Of a DNA stretch of 64,000 bases, positions 26,469 to 35,800 are shown piece by piece. Numbering within the stretch: position 1 is the stretch's first letter; every line of letters begins with the position of its first letter. The DNA comes from Vibrio marinisediminis. Its GTDB lineage: Bacteria; Pseudomonadota; Gammaproteobacteria; Enterobacterales; Vibrionaceae. The notes beneath the pieces were generated by a model. It worked only from the letters and a program-made list of their open reading frames with translations, ran no database searches and was not told where the DNA came from. The translations under genes and the position numbers were made by a program. The DNA lies in assembly GCF_014050145.1 (NCBI RefSeq), contig NZ_JACFYF010000001.1, positions 682,001 to 746,000 on the forward strand. Direction: 5' to 3'.

Positions 26469-28538
26469 ATGAATTTTATAAAGAAGGCAATTTCGATTTT
26501 TTCAGCAGTTTTTTTAATACTGCTGACTCTATATGTTTTATCTGATGAATATGGGGTTGAGTCCACACGCAACGAAAATGCGTTGCCAACATCGCTAGAG
26601 CGCTACTTGCCTATTTTGCTTCAACATCGTGCCACGGAAGCGATTCAAGAACTGCCGACCTATTTATCTGAGCCTGATTTACAGGCTTGGCTCGCTTCCA
26701 GTCATCGCGAGACTCGTTTGTTGAGTCATTGGATACTTGCAAATGAGGCTCTGAGGCAGAGCGAGTTTGAACGAGCGGAAGAGCATGCCCTTAGCGCTGT
26801 GAGTTTATTAAATGATGAGACTTCTATCGAATTGAGAGCAAAGCTTTATTTCAATTTGAGTTTAGCGCAAATAAAGCAGAATAAGGTTGAGGCATCGACT
26901 AATAGTTTTGAACAAGTTGCGTCTTTATTTGAAAAATATAATGGCTCGCACAATGAAATTTTTATCACCTATTTTATGAAACGTGCCTTTGAGTTGTCAC
27001 ATCAAGAAAGTAGTAGCGATGAATTGGTGATCTTTTGGGAAGATATATACCAGAAGGCATCGGCAATAGAATATCAAAGGATTGATGACATTTACTATTA
27101 TCTTGGTACTGCCTATTGGAATGCTCGTCAGTTTGTAAAAGGGACTAACCTAAAAGTGAAGGCTATTGAAGTCAGCTTAGAGCGCAATGATGATGATCAA
27201 ATACAGTTTATGATGACCGATGTTGGCATTGATTATTTGTTTAATGGTAACTATCACCAAGCGATAAAACAATTCAATAAAGTTATTGAATACAATCAAA
27301 AAAGCGATAAAGAAAACCCTGAAAGATTGCACTATATACTAATCAAACTGTATGCGGCATATACTGAAGCTGGCGATATTTTTAAAGCTGGCGAAGTCCT
27401 TATCGAGGCTGAAACACAACTCAAGAAAATAGAAACTCCTAGCGTTCAGCAGCATTACCAAACTTATCTTTATGCAATGCAAGCTGACTATGCACGACGC
27501 ATTGGTGATGCTGGCGAAGCACTGCGACTAATAAAACTCGCTAAGGAAAGGCACGAAGGGGAGTACCACGCGAGGGTATATCAGTTTGATGTCACATTAG
27601 ACATGATTTTTGGGGATGTCTATTATCTCAGACAAGATTTTGATGAAGCGGTTAAATATCATCAATCAGCAGAGAGCAAAATTATAATTCGTGATTTGTA
27701 TTATTTGGAAGCCAGTATTCATCGTAAACTTTACCAAGATTATCTAGCTCAGAAAAAATTAGCGTTGGCGTTACGACACTTAGAAGAAGAGAGTAAATTA
27801 CAGCGTCAGCAGAAGTTGGATATAAACGAACAATATTCGCAATACATCTATAGTCAGTTTGAAAGTAAGAAGCAACAGGGTCGTATCGCTGAGTTAGAAT
27901 ATAGTACAGAGCGTTCAAAATGGATGTTCACCTTTTTGGCGGTTGTTCTGTTAACTCTTATCCTTTTTGTTTGGATGCTAAAGTCAAAAAATAGAAAGAT
28001 TACTCAGTTAAACGCTTTGTTGACGACCTTGAGTACAACGGATGGTCTTACATCAATATCAAATCGTAGGGCATTCGATGAATATCTTAGAGTATGGAAT
28101 TCGCCGCCAATATCCATTCAGATGCGAGCAATATTCATGCTCGATATTGATAGCTTTAAGAGATATAACGATTTCTATGGGCATGCGGCTGGTGATCATG
28201 TCATTAAGGCTGTCGCTAAGGCCATTAAGGAGCAGTGTCGACAACATGATTTTGTTGCGCGTTATGGTGGTGAAGAGTTTGTCGTATTGATGAGTGACAC
28301 TACTCCGGAAATGGCTTTGGCGTTGGCGAGTCAAATTCAAACATCCATTGATGCGCTTAATATGCCTCATGCCAAATCTGCAATTAGTCACAAGGTGACT
28401 TTGAGTATAGGTGTTTTGACTTGTCCAAAAGGCGTCGATAGTGATGCTCATGAGCTGATGAAACTTACAGATAGTGCTCTGTACCAAGCAAAATCACAGG
28501 GACGAAATCAAATCTGTCATATTCCGTATGATGTATAG
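26469..28538 (+). CDS. TPR-GGDEF diguanylate cyclase, membrane bound
   Basis: 689 residues. An N-terminal signal-anchor helix (about 7-27) is followed by ~420 periplasmic residues rich in TPR-like helical pairs (AYWNARQFVKGTNLKVKAIE, FNGNYHQAIKQFNKVIEYNQ), a transmembrane helix (about 475-495) and a GGDEF domain. The catalytic GGEEF is intact at about 600-604, with an upstream RQHD that fits the inhibitory I-site RxxD. It should therefore make c-di-GMP, with feedback inhibition, in response to a periplasmic signal or partner bound by the TPRs. ATG 26469 is chosen over the TTG at 26457. Flanked by two copies of one terminator. Confidence 0.92.
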   Translation: MNFIKKAISIFSAVFLILLTLYVLSDEYGVESTRNENALPTSLERYLPILLQHRATEAIQELPTYLSEPDLQAWLASSHRETRLLSHWILANEALRQSEFERAEEHALSAVSLLNDETSIELRAKLYFNLSLAQIKQNKVEASTNSFEQVASLFEKYNGSHNEIFITYFMKRAFELSHQESSSDELVIFWEDIYQKASAIEYQRIDDIYYYLGTAYWNARQFVKGTNLKVKAIEVSLERNDDDQIQFMMTDVGIDYLFNGNYHQAIKQFNKVIEYNQKSDKENPERLHYILIKLYAAYTEAGDIFKAGEVLIEAETQLKKIETPSVQQHYQTYLYAMQADYARRIGDAGEALRLIKLAKERHEGEYHARVYQFDVTLDMIFGDVYYLRQDFDEAVKYHQSAESKIIIRDLYYLEASIHRKLYQDYLAQKKLALALRHLEEESKLQRQQKLDINEQYSQYIYSQFESKKQQGRIAELEYSTERSKWMFTFLAVVLLTLILFVWMLKSKNRKITQLNALLTTLSTTDGLTSISNRRAFDEYLRVWNSPPISIQMRAIFMLDIDSFKRYNDFYGHAAGDHVIKAVAKAIKEQCRQHDFVARYGGEEFVVLMSDTTPEMALALASQIQTSIDALNMPHAKSAISHKVTLSIGVLTCPKGVDSDAHELMKLTDSALYQAKSQGRNQICHIPYDV

Positions 28539-28572
28539 ATATTAAACTGATTTCCACTGCATCAGACTAAAC

Positions 28573-28606
28573 CCCCAGACTTAGGTTTGGGGATTTTTTT
28601 ATCTGT
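28573..28606 (+). terminator. Terminator after GGDEF gene (repeat copy 2)
   Basis: Same hairpin CCCCAGAC-TTAG-GTTTGGGG plus T run and ATCTGT as at 26163-26197, differing by one T. Confidence 0.85.
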
Positions 28607-28800
28607 CGACAAAGTCTCAGCACCAAATATGATGATGTCACTTATTGCATGATTTACTGCATCATACATGGAAACAACCAGCGTTAATTTTGTGTTCATC
28701 TTAGCTGTTTTACTATGTGAGATATAAAGCTATCTCTCAATTCCCATCTCGTGCGAGAAAGGGGGATTAGAGAGTGATTACGTATCATGAGGAGCTAACG

Positions 28801-29202
28801 ATGACTTCGTTAATTCAAAATAATGCCGCTGTATTAAGCACAATTTCTCAGCCAAACCTAGAGGCAGAGTTAACGCAATTAGAAGCGGCGCCAGATGAGC
28901 GAACCTTTTGGCGTAAGATGACCCAGTCAGCCAAGAAAGTGGGTGAAGATATAGCGGTTATGGGGATCAAGTCTTGGTTAGCCGTTGTCGACTCCAATAC
29001 ATCAGTTCGTCATAAAGCCGTTCTTGGTGGTGCATTGGCGTACTTTGTTTTGCCAACCGACATGGTGCCAGATGTGATGGCAGGTGTGGGCTTTACTGAT
29101 GATATGGCGGCACTAACTCTAGCGGCAAACTCAGTTGGTAGTGCCATTACCGAGCAGCATGAACAAAAAGCGCGTGAGAAGTGGCACTCGATGACAGAGT
29201 AA
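28801..29202 (+). CDS. DUF1232 (YkvA family) protein
   Basis: 133 residues with the DUF1232 core HKAVLGGALAYFVLPTDMVPDVMAGVGFTDD, a short hydrophobic helix ending in the conserved Asp-x-x-Pro-Asp pattern, and a helical charged N-terminal part. GAGGAG lies 6 bp before ATG 28801; the longer GTG start at 28774 is less likely. The function of the family is unknown; it is usually a small membrane-associated protein. Monocistronic. Confidence 0.85.
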   Translation: MTSLIQNNAAVLSTISQPNLEAELTQLEAAPDERTFWRKMTQSAKKVGEDIAVMGIKSWLAVVDSNTSVRHKAVLGGALAYFVLPTDMVPDVMAGVGFTDDMAALTLAANSVGSAITEQHEQKAREKWHSMTE

Positions 29203-29230
29203 TGATTAGCAGATTTGTCGAAGGCTAAAA

Positions 29231-29262
29231 TAAAAATCCACCTTATCAAAGGTGGATTTTTA
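29231..29262. terminator. Bidirectional terminator
   Basis: Perfect 12-bp stem TAAAAATCCACC / GGTGGATTTTTA (29231-29242, 29251-29262) between convergent genes. Confidence 0.85.
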
Positions 29263-29292
29263 TTTAATGAACAAGCAGGCTAGGTGAGTACC

Positions 29293-30597
29293 TTAAGCAT
29301 CAGCGCGCTTTAGATGCACTTCTTCTTCCGCCACTCCAGCTTCAGGATCATTAAACTTGGCTTCGTCTAGCGCACCTTCAGATTTTGCGACAATAATAGT
29401 GACAGCGCTGTCGCCAGTGATGTTCACGGCAGTTCGAATCATATCCAACAGTCGGTCTACACCCATAATAAGTGCAATACCTTCAAGAGGGAGCCCTACT
29501 TGGTTAAGAACCATGGCTAACATCACCAATCCAACTCCCGGAACACCGGCAGTGCCAATAGAGGCAAGCGTCGCTGTCATGATCACCATCAGGTAATCCG
29601 TCATGGTTAGATCTATGTTGAATGCTTGAGCAATAAAGGCCGTCGCGACGCCTTGCATGATCGCCGTGCCATCCATGTTCACTGTTGCCCCAAGTGGAAC
29701 AGTGAATGATGAGATGCGGTTATCAACCCCCATGCGATGTTTGGCTGTTTCCATCGTTACTGGAATTGTTGCATTAGAGGAAGCGGTTGAGAAGGCGAAC
29801 ATAATCGCATCTTCCATTTTGCGTAGGAAGGTAATTGGGCTTAGACCTGTAAAGCCTTTCAACATCACGCTGTAGGTGACCAAACCATGTAGGAGCAGTG
29901 TCCCTGCCAGCACTAAGAAGTACTCTGCTAAGTTAATGATGGCGCCCAGACCGATGTCGGTAAAGAGTTTTGCCATTAAGAAGAACACGCCAAATGGTGC
30001 GAGATTCATCAAAATAGCAACCAACTTCATGATCACTTCGTTAAGATCGGCGAAGAAATCGGCAATGCGTTCGCCCGGTTTACCTGCCGCACTTATTGCA
30101 ACACCGAACAGCACCGCAAATACAATCACTTGCAGTGTCTTCCCTTCAGCCATCGCACTTATTGGATTGGTCGGGAACATATCTATGATCACTTGACCTA
30201 AAGAGGGAGCTTGCGCTGAGCTAAATGTTCCAGCGGCGGTTAGGTCTGCGCCTGCACCTGGTTGGAATAGAGTACCCATGGTGAGCGCGAGTGTGATCGC
30301 GACTGCCGTGGTTGTGATATAGAAAGCAAGGGTTTTGCCGCCCATACGACCTAAGGTGGAAAGGTCTTTGAGAGAGCTGGTTCCGCAAACTAGTGAAACG
30401 AACACTAGTGGCACAACAAGCATCTTTAAGCTGGCAACGAAAATTTTACCGCCAACTTCAAATAATCCATTTACTACGTATTCGTCAACAAATCCATTAT
30501 CTGCAAATAAGGCTCTAATCGCAAAGCCTGTCAAGATACCCGCTACCATGCCTAGAATGACACGACCGGTTAGCGACATCGGTTTCTTGGTATTCAT
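29293..30597 (-). CDS. Dicarboxylate/amino acid:cation symporter (DAACS, GltP-like)
   Basis: 434 residues, polytopic, GltPh fold. Family motifs: FSTASSNATIPVTME (HP1 serine-rich hairpin), VPLGATVNMDGTAIMQG (NMDG Na+ site), HP2 region TLASIGTAGVPGVG and VDRLLDMIRTAVNITGDS. It imports an acidic or neutral amino acid or C4-dicarboxylate with Na+ or H+. AAGGAG lies 8 bp before ATG 30597. A CRP-like site is centred about 110 bp upstream, so catabolite control is likely. Confidence 0.9.
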   Translation of the reverse strand: MNTKKPMSLTGRVILGMVAGILTGFAIRALFADNGFVDEYVVNGLFEVGGKIFVASLKMLVVPLVFVSLVCGTSSLKDLSTLGRMGGKTLAFYITTTAVAITLALTMGTLFQPGAGADLTAAGTFSSAQAPSLGQVIIDMFPTNPISAMAEGKTLQVIVFAVLFGVAISAAGKPGERIADFFADLNEVIMKLVAILMNLAPFGVFFLMAKLFTDIGLGAIINLAEYFLVLAGTLLLHGLVTYSVMLKGFTGLSPITFLRKMEDAIMFAFSTASSNATIPVTMETAKHRMGVDNRISSFTVPLGATVNMDGTAIMQGVATAFIAQAFNIDLTMTDYLMVIMTATLASIGTAGVPGVGLVMLAMVLNQVGLPLEGIALIMGVDRLLDMIRTAVNITGDSAVTIIVAKSEGALDEAKFNDPEAGVAEEEVHLKRADA

Positions 30598-31017
30598 TTT
30601 GAACACTCCTTATAGTGATTGCCCATCAATGGACAGGGGCGGGAGATTAGCAGTGGATTTGCCGGATCAAAAAGTAAAATGGTTAGATTTGAGTTGCTAA
30701 CGTGATCTAAATCACGCTTAAAGTGTGATTCATTGTAGAGATATGTGTATTTATATTGATAAATTCATCAAAATCATGTGTATATATGCTTATTGTGATG
30801 TGTTTTGTTGCCCTTATTTTTTCAATTCGTTGCCTGCTTTGAGCTATTAGAGGCGAATTAACATCAATTAGGTTGGGTCGATGACGTTGGAGTGAGGTTA
30901 TAGTGCTGGTATATAAATACCTGTCGCTCTCATGTGGAATTCTATTTTGCTAGAGTTCCATGTCTAATTTGGAAATTTGTCGCTACAATACGCTCACGCC
31001 AAGAAAGAGAGATTAAG
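30598..31017. promoter_or_regulatory. Divergent intergenic region, symporter / DUF188
   Basis: 420 bp without a gene. It holds the CRP-like site described separately. The rest is AT-rich, with no other clear structure. Confidence 0.4.
30699..30720 (-). promoter_or_regulatory. CRP-binding-site-like palindrome
   Basis: CGTGATCTAAATCACG (30701-30716) inside AAC...CTT closely fits the CRP consensus TGTGA-N6-TCACA (GTGAT-CTAA-ATCAC). It lies about 105 bp ahead of the symporter ATG. Confidence 0.65.
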
Positions 31018-31476
31018 ATGAAAATTTGGGTTGATGCGGATGCTTGTCCGGTTGTAATTCGTGACATTTTGTATAGAGCTGCGCAGCGTACTGGAGTAGA
31101 GGTAACGTTAGTTGCCAATCAATTTATTCGCACGCCAGCGGCGAGCAATATCACCATGGTTCAAGTTGAGGCTGGTTTTGATGTCGCAGACAATGAAATT
31201 GTTAGACGCTCTCAAACCGGGGATTTGGTCATTACCAGTGATATTCCACTTGCAGATGAAGTGATCACCAAAGGTGGGCATGCGCTTAGCTCTCGCGGCG
31301 AGTTGTTTACCAAAGAGAACATAAAATCGCGTCTAAATATTCGTGATTTTATGGAAACGATGCGTAGCAGTGGTATCCAAACCGGTGGACCAGCGCCTTT
31401 GAATCAAAACGATCGTCAACAGTTCGCTAACCAACTAGATAAATGGCTAGTGCAATGGCAACGATCTCAAAAGTAA
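31018..31476 (+). CDS. YaiI/YqxD family protein (DUF188)
   Basis: 152 residues with the invariant opening [17 protein letters not shown], then [13 protein letters not shown] and [13 protein letters not shown]. The fold is PIN-like/NYN nuclease with conserved Asp residues, so a nucleic-acid role is supposed, but the family is uncharacterised. ATG 31018 is chosen because the protein core begins there; the frame could run back to 30934. Confidence 0.88.
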   Translation: MKIWVDADACPVVIRDILYRAAQRTGVEVTLVANQFIRTPAASNITMVQVEAGFDVADNEIVRRSQTGDLVITSDIPLADEVITKGGHALSSRGELFTKENIKSRLNIRDFMETMRSSGIQTGGPAPLNQNDRQQFANQLDKWLVQWQRSQK

Positions 31477-31557
31477 TATTCATTTTACTACATCGATCAA
31501 TTTTCTAATTCAATCAAAACGTTATGGTGACCAGCTTGTCCAATAAGAGCTGTCACC

Positions 31558-32073
31558 ATGAGTACCATCGCAACAAACCAATCTGAGTTATATCACGCCA
31601 TACACGATAATTTCGCCAAACTGTTAGCTGACTATCAACGCATTTCAGCAGAGATGTCCCGTGATTGCGGGGTTGAAGGTCATATTAAAAACACCAAGAT
31701 TTCTGCATCTGATACGCTGGCATACTTGATTGGTTGGGGGCAACTGGTTTTACAGTGGCATCATTATCGTAGCCAAGGTTTGCATGTTGATATGCCTAAA
31801 ACCGGTTTCAAATGGAACCAACTTGGTATGCTGGCGCTGCATTTCTATCGTCAATATCGAACTTGGCAATACAAAGACTTATTGGCTGAGTGGGAGAAGA
31901 CAACGACGCAGATTTTGCACTTGGTTGGCTCACTTGATGATGAAACTCTGTATGGAAAAAGTTGGTACGATAAATGGACGCTAGGACGGATGATTCAGTT
32001 CAATAGCGCCTCGCCGATGAGAAGCACACGCACCAAAGTTCGCCGCTTTATGCGCCAACAGCAAATTATTTGA
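31558..32073 (+). CDS. ClbS/DfsB family protein
   Basis: 171 residues, all-helical DinB-like four-helix bundle. Family features: SASDTLAYLIGWGQLVLQWH, FKWNQLGMLALHFYRQY and KWTLGRMIQFNSASP. ClbS of E. coli is a cyclopropane hydrolase that protects against colibactin; most relatives, including this one, lie far from any colibactin cluster and their substrate is unknown. Standalone gene. Confidence 0.88.
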   Translation: MSTIATNQSELYHAIHDNFAKLLADYQRISAEMSRDCGVEGHIKNTKISASDTLAYLIGWGQLVLQWHHYRSQGLHVDMPKTGFKWNQLGMLALHFYRQYRTWQYKDLLAEWEKTTTQILHLVGSLDDETLYGKSWYDKWTLGRMIQFNSASPMRSTRTKVRRFMRQQQII

Positions 32074-32196
32074 GAATAAGTCACATTTCGTTTTAAATGT
32101 CGTAGCGACGTCCTTCCGTTGGATCTATTCTTCGCCAATTAGAATAAAAAACAAGCAATGTGGCATCTTGTAATTTGCAATTCCAAGGAGCGTGAA

Positions 32197-32826
32197 ATGG
32201 AAAATAAGTGGGAAGAGTTCGCCAAAAATTTTGAAGACAACAATAACTACGTCGTTGGAATTAAAGATATTAATCGAGTGAAGCAGCGCTTAGAGCAGCA
32301 CAGTAAACTCGGATCTTTGCTTGAGCTTGGTTGTGGCAATGGGACTTATACCGCCAGTTTAATAGATGCCGCGAAAAGCATTGTGGCAACGGATTTGTCT
32401 CAACCTATGCTGGAAGTGACCAAAATACGTTTTGAGCATGAACCGAAAGTGTTGGTGGAACAAGCCGATTGTTTTTCTCTTCGTTATAAAGACGCCAGTT
32501 TTGATACGGTATTTATGGCCAACCTGTTACATGTCATTCCGCAACCGCTCAATGCATTACAAGAGTGCATGCGTGTACTTAAACCCGGAGGTCAGCTGAT
32601 TGTCGTCAGTTTTACCCTGCATGACATGAGCTTTTGTAATAAGTTGGCGCTAAAATACCGCTATCTTCGTAAATATGGCGCGAAATCTGGCAATAGTACG
32701 TTGATGACTCCTGTGCTCGCTCATGAATTGGCCGCCAGCGCCGGATTCCAAAACGTCACTACAGAGATGCTAGGCAAAAGAGTCAAGGCTGTGTATCTAA
32801 ATGGTAGCAAAGGAGAACGAGTATAG
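32197..32826 (+). CDS. Class I SAM-dependent methyltransferase
   Basis: 209 residues. SAM-binding motif I LLELGCGNGTYTASL, motif II IVATDLSQPML, acidic loop VEQADCFSLRYKDASFDTVFMANLLHVIP and motif IV LKPGGQLIVVSF. Small-molecule methyltransferase (UbiE-like fold). AAGGAGCGTG precedes ATG 32197, so the longer frame to 32158 is rejected. The substrate is unknown; it may share an operon with the ClbS-like gene 123 bp upstream. Confidence 0.9.
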   Translation: MENKWEEFAKNFEDNNNYVVGIKDINRVKQRLEQHSKLGSLLELGCGNGTYTASLIDAAKSIVATDLSQPMLEVTKIRFEHEPKVLVEQADCFSLRYKDASFDTVFMANLLHVIPQPLNALQECMRVLKPGGQLIVVSFTLHDMSFCNKLALKYRYLRKYGAKSGNSTLMTPVLAHELAASAGFQNVTTEMLGKRVKAVYLNGSKGERV

Positions 32827-33048
32827 ATTCTTTTCTTTTTCGAAACTGCCTGAGTAGTACTACTGTACCAAAAATATGAAATAGGCTAGAATTTGGCACT
32901 ATTTATCTTGTACTTGGCTGATTGGTTTGTATGAGTGTTGTTCAATGAACGGCGTGTAACTTAATCTATTGCTGTGAATATTTAGTTTGTGGTTTACAGG
33001 TGTTGGATAGTCGTTGGTTGATTTCTGCTAGTTTTTTAAGTTGTATGT

Positions 33049-34671
33049 ATGTTACTAAAAGTTAAATCATTTTTCTTTGAAAATAAAATTATAGCGATAT
33101 CGATTTTTTTGTTTTCATTTTTAATAACCACTTCTGAGATTTTAATAAGAGACTATTATGGTATCGCTCAATTACCAAATGTGATAGTTCCATTTTTCTA
33201 TAATTTATTACTTGGTGTAATTCTGCTTACGGCCAGTTCATCGATTGTAGCACTAATTTATGTGATTTTTATTGTTACAATATTTGCTATTCAATATTCA
33301 AATATTGGTTATTTTGGATATTGGATTTCGCCAATGGATATTTGGCTTTTGTTTGAAAAAATGACGGAAGTTGTTCAAGCTGGCGTTAGTGTTATAAGTC
33401 ATAGTTATGTTGTTTTGGCTATGATATTTTTAGTTTCTTCTTCAACAATTTTGATGCTTGTTCTGAGGCGGATATTACACAATAAATATAAATCAGTTAG
33501 TGTTATCGGATTGGTAGTATTACTATTTTATCCAGTAAAAATGACTATCGATAAAGACGTCGAACTGGGTCGTCTACCAAAAATATCCCATTCAGTTGTA
33601 AAGACATCAATTTATACGATGGGTTATTTTGTTGGACACACTTTTCCTGAAGAAGTATTAGGTCTTTCTTCTGTACCTTCGGTCAAGCGTGACGAGCCAA
33701 TAAAATTGAGAGATCCAATATCAGATAATATTATATTGTTGATGGGAGAAAGTTTATCTTCTTCATTTATGAGCGTTTATGGCTTTCAAAAGCCGACAAC
33801 TCCATGGCTGGAACAACAAAAGCAGCAAGGAAAAGGTTTTTTTAGTGAGGGGTTTTCTGGGGGGCTGTTTACTGATGTCAGTGTACCATATTTTTTTAAT
33901 ATGATCGAAAAACCGAACGCTTTGCAACAAATATCTAGCGGAGATACTAATATTTTCCGTCTCGCGAAGGAGCAGGGGTATGAAACATATTTTTACTCGA
34001 GTCAGATGAGTTCAGGTTTGGCATTGGTTTCTTCATTAGGGACATCTTGGATTGATCATTATGCAGATGCAGAATCTATAACAGGAGATAGGAATAAAGC
34101 TGTAGATGACAGTCAGTTGATCACATGGTTGAAGGAAGTAAACACTGGATCTAAGAAATTCATTGTGTTAAACCCTAGTGGTTCTCATGAGCCTTATATA
34201 CTTAGGTCTCCCCAGGAAATGAAAGTATTTGGTCAAGACTCAATTCAGAACGAATATTATAACAGTGTTTACTACACAGATTATTTGATACGAGAATTAC
34301 AGCGTGAGACTTCATTATTTCCTGGTTCGTGGACATTTATTCTTACATCAGATCATGGACAAAATATAACGGGACGTACAGCAGGTAAAGGTAGTTTTGA
34401 TTTTGTCAGCAATTATTTGGTTCCAATATATATTGATTCAAATAGTGAGGAAGTTATGCATCTTACACGTTCAAGATTAGGGTCATGTAACATCAGTTTT
34501 CAAGTACAGCTATCTTCTTTAGTTGCTGAGTTCATAGGTTATGAAAACGAATTTACTAGTTGTGATCAGGGTTTTGTCTCTGGTAAACGTCGCACGGGTA
34601 ATTCTGGTTATATGCAGCTAACAAAAGAAACAGATGGCAGTGGATACAATTCAAAAATGATTTTCCATTAG
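33049..34671 (+). CDS. Phosphoethanolamine-transferase/sulfatase-like membrane enzyme
   Basis: 540 residues. The N-terminal third has about five hydrophobic helices (to residue ~175); the C-terminal two-thirds is an alkaline-phosphatase-superfamily domain: metal/nucleophile motif LLMGESLSSSFMSVYGF, LNPSGSHEPY, and LTSDHGQN with metal ligands Asp/His. This layout is that of EptA/OpgE/CptA enzymes that put phosphoethanolamine on lipid A core or glucans. A Ser stands at the nucleophile position (GES) where EptA has Thr. The gene is markedly AT-rich compared with both flanks and full of AT-ending codons, suggesting recent acquisition. Its start has a poor ribosome binding site. Confidence 0.85.
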   Translation: MLLKVKSFFFENKIIAISIFLFSFLITTSEILIRDYYGIAQLPNVIVPFFYNLLLGVILLTASSSIVALIYVIFIVTIFAIQYSNIGYFGYWISPMDIWLLFEKMTEVVQAGVSVISHSYVVLAMIFLVSSSTILMLVLRRILHNKYKSVSVIGLVVLLFYPVKMTIDKDVELGRLPKISHSVVKTSIYTMGYFVGHTFPEEVLGLSSVPSVKRDEPIKLRDPISDNIILLMGESLSSSFMSVYGFQKPTTPWLEQQKQQGKGFFSEGFSGGLFTDVSVPYFFNMIEKPNALQQISSGDTNIFRLAKEQGYETYFYSSQMSSGLALVSSLGTSWIDHYADAESITGDRNKAVDDSQLITWLKEVNTGSKKFIVLNPSGSHEPYILRSPQEMKVFGQDSIQNEYYNSVYYTDYLIRELQRETSLFPGSWTFILTSDHGQNITGRTAGKGSFDFVSNYLVPIYIDSNSEEVMHLTRSRLGSCNISFQVQLSSLVAEFIGYENEFTSCDQGFVSGKRRTGNSGYMQLTKETDGSGYNSKMIFH

Positions 34672-34694
34672 AATCTGATGCGCTAACGGCTTAC

Positions 34695-34735
34695 AGACAA
34701 AAAATGCACACTTTTTGGTGTGTATTTTTTTGTCT
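34695..34735. terminator. Bidirectional terminator
   Basis: Long stem 34695-34711 with 34718-34735 (AGACAAAAAATGCACAC opposite GTGTGTATTTTTTTGTCT; one wobble and a one-base bulge) between convergent genes. Confidence 0.7.
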
Positions 34736-34753
34736 CAACGAGTACCTATAGGG

Positions 34754-35203
34754 TTAGACGCTTTTTTTCATAGAAAGCACATCACGCAAGTTGAGCGCCA
34801 TTAGTGTGAGATTGACTGCGCCAGCGATCAACTCGATTGCTTGAATCGTGTAAAACGTGCTGCCAAAGTCACCTTGGCTGGAAAGTGAATTTAAATACAG
34901 TGCGGCAGGTAGCAAAATCACTAAACCGTTAATGGCAATGATCGGCATGCGTTTTTTCTTTCTGCCAATAGGACCGACGCCCATTTTAGCGTGAGGTGCC
35001 ATCTTAGCGCCCGTTGCACCGGTAATTGCCATTAGAGGAATTAATCCCCAAACTGCGTATGAAATGACGCTCTTTACCGTCGCCACAGCTTGTTGACTGG
35101 CAAACAATTCACTGATCAATGTCGAGGTGAAAAAGCATGCGATGGTTAAAAAAGCGAGTATTGCGCAGGTGCGATGTACAACTTTAATGGTCTTTTTCAT
35201 CAT
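34754..35203 (-). CDS. Four-helix membrane protein beside cytochrome c'
   Basis: 149 residues with four hydrophobic segments (12-30, 43-65, 83-105 and 115-135) and a basic loop GPIGRKKKRMP between helix 2 and 3. A His at position 10 (VVHRT) and few others make a haem role possible but unproven. It lies 12 bp after the cytochrome c' gene, so it is co-transcribed and may anchor or pass electrons to it. Family not recognised with certainty. Confidence 0.75.
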   Translation of the reverse strand: MMKKTIKVVHRTCAILAFLTIACFFTSTLISELFASQQAVATVKSVISYAVWGLIPLMAITGATGAKMAPHAKMGVGPIGRKKKRMPIIAINGLVILLPAALYLNSLSSQGDFGSTFYTIQAIELIAGAVNLTLMALNLRDVLSMKKSV

Positions 35204-35215
35204 CTTTACTCCTGA

Positions 35216-35656
35216 TTACCAGCGTGAACGGTAGTTTCTGTGGCAACTACGACAGGTGTCTTGTGCGGAATCGATAGCCTCTTCAGCCATTGATGGGTTT
35301 TGTTGTTCGCTTGCTTGGTACAATTCAATAAAGCCTTGATCCATTTTAGTCATTAATTGTTGGAACTGTTCAGGGTCTTGCCAGATTTTTTCGCTGGCTT
35401 TGCTACCAGTTTGGCTACCTTCAGGGAAACTGTGTTTTAGCGTCTCACTTGCCGATTGCAGCTTCGTAGCAATTGCTGTTAGTTCGCTCCAGTTGGTCTC
35501 TTTACCGTCGAGCGTATCTTCTGCCTTCTCGAGTTGTTGCTCAATATTGCTAAAGGCTTGTTGACGGCTTTCAATAATCGTAGAGCTGTTATTCGCCCAC
35601 GCAAAGCAAGGCAATAGAAGACCCAATAAGTAAAGTTTGTTTTTCATTGTATTCAT
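35216..35656 (-). CDS. Cytochrome c' / c-556-like periplasmic protein
   Basis: 146 residues, with a signal peptide (LYLLGLLLPCFAWA), a four-helix bundle and a C-terminal haem site CRSCHRNYRSRW, where cytochromes c' carry their single haem. Such proteins bind NO or CO and often protect against nitrosative stress. A second start at 35647 (MKNKLYLLG) is possible and has better ribosome binding site spacing. It is followed by the four-helix membrane protein gene and divergent from a b561/MarR pair across a large palindrome. Confidence 0.88.
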   Translation of the reverse strand: MNTMKNKLYLLGLLLPCFAWANNSSTIIESRQQAFSNIEQQLEKAEDTLDGKETNWSELTAIATKLQSASETLKHSFPEGSQTGSKASEKIWQDPEQFQQLMTKMDQGFIELYQASEQQNPSMAEEAIDSAQDTCRSCHRNYRSRW

Positions 35657-35676
35657 TCTCTGATCATGTGATTTGT

Positions 35677-35730
35677 AATTAATTTACACAACAATAGTTG
35701 CGTGCGCAATGGTTGTTGTGTAAATTAATT
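35677..35730. promoter_or_regulatory. 54-bp palindromic operator, probable MarR site
   Basis: Two perfect 18-bp arms, AATTAATTTACACAACAA (35677-35694) and its exact complement (35713-35730). A second dyad TTGCG-TG-CGCAA (35698-35709) shares the same centre. It lies between the divergent cytochrome c' and b561-MarR operons, where a MarR dimer would regulate both. Confidence 0.8.
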
Positions 35731-35800
35731 TAAGAACAAAGAGGAGACGTCGATGGAATGAGTCTTAACTTATTGAATTTGGCTTATTTGTAGGTAGAGA

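Noticed and set aside
30699-30720. FNR site instead of CRP
   Set aside because: FNR needs TTGAT-N4-ATCAA; the arms here are GTGAT/ATCAC, the CRP pattern.
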